The position numbers were made by a program, and so were the translations under genes. Of a stretch of 64,000 nucleotides of DNA, positions 61,711 through 64,000 are shown one piece after another (the stretch's first letter is position 1; every line of letters starts with the position of its first letter). The notes under the pieces were generated by a model. It saw only the letters and a program-made list of their open reading frames with translations. It ran no database searches and was not told the origin of the DNA. The stretch is from Duganella zoogloeoides. Its GTDB lineage: Bacteria > Pseudomonadota > Gammaproteobacteria > Burkholderiales > Burkholderiaceae_D. The stretch is taken from positions 806,001 to 870,000 of the forward strand of contig NZ_CP140152.1 of assembly GCF_034479515.1 (NCBI RefSeq). The letters run 5' to 3'.

Positions 61711-64000
61711 TCACTCCCACCGCACCTTCTTTTGCCAGTCCGGATCGAAGCCCGCGCAAGCTGCCGCCACCGCGTGGTAGTCGGCCCAGACTTCGGCCAG
61801 CAGCGCCGGCGGCAACTGCCGCAGTGGTATCTCGCCACCGCCATAGCGGTGCTGACCCAGCTTGCGCACGCCCAGCGTTTTGAGCGCGGCCGGATCGTTT
61901 TCGCCGGACAGCGCACTGCCGCTGATCTGGATGCCCACGTACAGGCCGGCGCTCTCGAACTCCTTGTAATACTCGAAGAAAACCGGACCGTGCTCGGGCG
62001 GGGCGCTGCGGTAGCCGCGCCTGGTGAACGCGCTGCGCAGCTTGAAGCTGTCGGCGAGCCAGCCGAGGCGGTCGTCGATGACGCTGCCCTCCGGCACCGC
62101 CGCCACCGGCAGCGCGTGCGCCAGCTGCGCGAACAATGGCGTGACCTTGTAGTCTTTCAGGTGCGCGGCCCAGGCAGCGGCATCTGGTGCGTCGAGCAGC
62201 ACGCGGTGCGCCAGGCGTATGCCGGCGCCCTCGGCGAGCGCAAACTCATTGTCGTCCACGTCGATCAGGCTGCCGTCCTCGGTGGGCCGGAAGGTACGTG
62301 CTGGCACCGTATCGGATGGCATCTGCTGCCACACCAGCCGCTGCGCCAGCCGGCCCACCAGCGCATGCTGTTGCAGGTAGGTGCGCCAGTCGGCTGCCGG
62401 CCACACGCGGCCGGTGCACATGGCTTCGTACAGGCGGCCGGTCTGCAAGGTCACTACCTGTTTCACTTCCTTCTTGCAGGCGCCCAGCAGCTGTTTGGCT
62501 TCCCTGGCCGCATCGGCATCGTCGTCCTGGCGCGGTACGGGCAGGGCGGCCATCACCTTGCCGTCGGCGTTGCGCAGCACGGGCTTGAGGTCGGCGTCGA
62601 GCGTGACCGTAAACTGGCGGCTGCCGAACGACAGCGCCAGCGTGCCGCTGTCATCGAGGCCGCCGGTGGGCACGGTGCGGTCGGCCAGCTGGTCGCGAGT
62701 CCAGCCGTTGCGGTCGGCGATGCGCTGCACCAGCGTGCGCGCTTTTTCCTGCACCGACGTCGTGCGGTGGCGCCGGGCCACGGCCAGCATCAGCTGGATC
62801 ACGGCCGTGTCGTCGATGTTGCTGGCAGATTCCAGCAGTGATTCGATGATCGCGCGGCGCAGGTAGTGGTCGCGCATATAGTCCTGGATGATGCCCGCAT
62901 ACTCGCGGCCCGGTACGCCGGAGGTCAGCGCCAGCAAGCCTTTTTCGTAAATCGCGGTGCCGAAATAGCCGGCCAGCTTTTCGCGTTTGAGTTCTTCGTA
63001 TACCTGCTCCGGCGTGGGCATATCCATGCCCCAGTTGTCGTAGTAGGCCTGGTAGTTTCGCAGTCGCTGGGCGACATTGGCTTCAGCCCACGTCATGGCT
63101 TCCTGCAGCGATGGCACCCGGGTGTCGTGACCGATGAACCGGTGCAGCAGCCAGCGGCCCAGCGTCGCGCGCGCTTCCGGCGCCAGCAGCGACAGATAGC
63201 GCTCCAGCAGGGGATTGCCGGCCGGTTCCTTGAGCTTGCACGCGAACACCACCCACCAGCGGATGATCTCGGCCGCCACCGGCGTGCCGTCGCGCCAGGC
63301 GCATGGCGGCAGGGCGTCGAGGTCGAGCCAGGCCAGGCCGGCGGGCAGCCTGGCCTTGAGGCCCTTGCGCGCCTTCGCCAGCAGCTTGTCGGGCGAGAGG
63401 TGGGTGGCGATGTCCTCGCCCAGCGCTTCGAGCGCACCGAGCATGGCGGCGCTGGCTGCTTCGCGGATTTCCTTGTTCAGCGCCGCCTGCAGCGCCGGTA
63501 GCGCAGCGCGGTCGCCGAGTGCGCCCAGCCAGCGCGCCGCTTCGATGCGCACTTCCTGCTGATTCGATCCCAGCGCTTCGCTCACGCGGGCGACGATGTC
63601 CGGCACCCGGGCCAGCGCCTGCTGGATGGCGGCGCGGTCGGTTTTGCCCGTGCCCAGCGCCAGTTCCAGCAGGCGTGGCAGCCAGCGCGCGGGCATGACC
63701 GGGAACGTGGCCAGCACGGACAGCGTGTTGACCACGCTCGGCGTATAAAAATACGTGGCCGGATCGAGCGGCGGCGCCAGCCCCAGGCCGATGTCGATCA
63801 GTTCCGTGCGTTCGGCGAACACCGGCCACACGCGGCCGGCCGGCAGCATCTGCTGCGGCGAGTGATCGTCGTTCCAGTACAGGCAGGTCAGCGGCAGGTG
63901 CAGGCCGTTGGCGCCGCTGGCGTCGATGATCGCCACCAGTTGGCGCAGATCGACCTGGGGCTGGTCCTGCTGCGCGAACCAGGCTCGGAACAACGGATGG
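61711..64000 (-). CDS. DUF4132/HEAT-repeat protein (copy 2), 5' end off window
   Basis: The frame is open from the right edge to the stop at 61711 (more than 760 residues visible). Collinear segments with copy 1 include IRWWVVFACKLKEPAGNPLL (copy 1 IRWWVILACKLKEPGGNALL), RNGWTRDQLADRTVPTGGLD and DAAREAKQLLGACKKEVKQV. The shared ends (DWQKKVRWE; copy 1 DWEKKTPW) confirm homology over the full visible length. The start lies beyond 64000. Seventy-four base pairs separate it from copy 1, so both are probably on one transcript. Confidence 0.87.
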   Translation of the reverse strand, partial: HPLFRAWFAQQDQPQVDLRQLVAIIDASGANGLHLPLTCLYWNDDHSPQQMLPAGRVWPVFAERTELIDIGLGLAPPLDPATYFYTPSVVNTLSVLATFPVMPARWLPRLLELALGTGKTDRAAIQQALARVPDIVARVSEALGSNQQEVRIEAARWLGALGDRAALPALQAALNKEIREAASAAMLGALEALGEDIATHLSPDKLLAKARKGLKARLPAGLAWLDLDALPPCAWRDGTPVAAEIIRWWVVFACKLKEPAGNPLLERYLSLLAPEARATLGRWLLHRFIGHDTRVPSLQEAMTWAEANVAQRLRNYQAYYDNWGMDMPTPEQVYEELKREKLAGYFGTAIYEKGLLALTSGVPGREYAGIIQDYMRDHYLRRAIIESLLESASNIDDTAVIQLMLAVARRHRTTSVQEKARTLVQRIADRNGWTRDQLADRTVPTGGLDDSGTLALSFGSRQFTVTLDADLKPVLRNADGKVMAALPVPRQDDDADAAREAKQLLGACKKEVKQVVTLQTGRLYEAMCTGRVWPAADWRTYLQQHALVGRLAQRLVWQQMPSDTVPARTFRPTEDGSLIDVDDNEFALAEGAGIRLAHRVLLDAPDAAAWAAHLKDYKVTPLFAQLAHALPVAAVPEGSVIDDRLGWLADSFKLRSAFTRRGYRSAPPEHGPVFFEYYKEFESAGLYVGIQISGSALSGENDPAALKTLGVRKLGQHRYGGGEIPLRQLPPALLAEVWADYHAVAAACAGFDPDWQKKVRWE

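Overview
The window reads as a chromosome segment of a GC-rich betaproteobacterium of the Oxalobacteraceae (Massilia/Duganella/Janthinobacterium type). The evidence is the protein-level look of the housekeeping block (rng-maf-rlmH-rsfS-nadD-hemF-purD, pmpR, mgsA, pepN, fbp) and its gene order. The genus is inferred; no rRNA gene is present. Two regions of lower GC and mosaic content interrupt this backbone.

Region A (1-12,000) is the end of a mobile or accessory element that continues past the left edge. It holds an OLD-type ATPase/nuclease cut by the window edge, an orphan MazE/AbrB-like antitoxin, a broken short ORF, two GIY-YIG-fold proteins followed by a PIN-like protein, and a minus-strand replication/regulation module: an AlpA-type HTH, a RepA-like ATPase, a filamentous-phage-type (II/X) replication protein, an overlapping unknown gene, and the 3' remnant of another replication gene. 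A perfect 17-bp hairpin lies beyond the remnant, and a DUF6499-like regulator sits at the junction with the core genome.

Region B (12,071-28,893) is core genome. A tightly packed minus-strand operon (pmpR, purD, hemF, nadD, rsfS, rlmH, maf, rng) has several 1-4 bp start/stop overlaps. It is followed by a Tat-exported PhoD-like phosphatase with a large Ala/Gly insert, mgsA, a quinone oxidoreductase, small stress and membrane proteins, pepN, fbp and tRNA-Thr(CGT).

Region C (about 28,874-41,940) is a 13-kb genomic island in the 3' end of tRNA-Thr. A P4-type integrase and AlpA gene lie next to the tRNA, a 14-bp copy of the tRNA 3' end lies at the far end, and GAGGGAC arm-type repeats occur just inside both ends. 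The interior is part decay (11-bp tandem repeats, frameshifted winged-helix gene, IS110 and IS5 remnants) and part AT-rich cargo: YefM/YoeB, a Rossmannoid/TPR protein, two MTH538/ThsB-like TIR proteins, a SLATT-type membrane protein overlapping one of them by 4 bp, a TIR_2 protein and a DUF1883-TIR protein preceded by a tiny Ser/Ala-rich ORF. It looks like a multi-system anti-phage island. The overlapping TIR-SLATT pair is the best candidate for an under-described Thoeris-like system.

Region D (42,040-64,000) is chromosome again: a secreted AHL-lactonase-like MBL protein, LysR regulator, membrane protein, secreted hydrolase, chemotaxis receptor and a beta-propeller histidine kinase. It ends in a minus-strand operon of tandem DUF4132 proteins, a MoxR AAA+ ATPase, DUF5682, VWA and SWIM proteins. 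The last four genes are joined by 4-10 bp overlaps and probably form one ATP-dependent MoxR/VWA system of unknown output.
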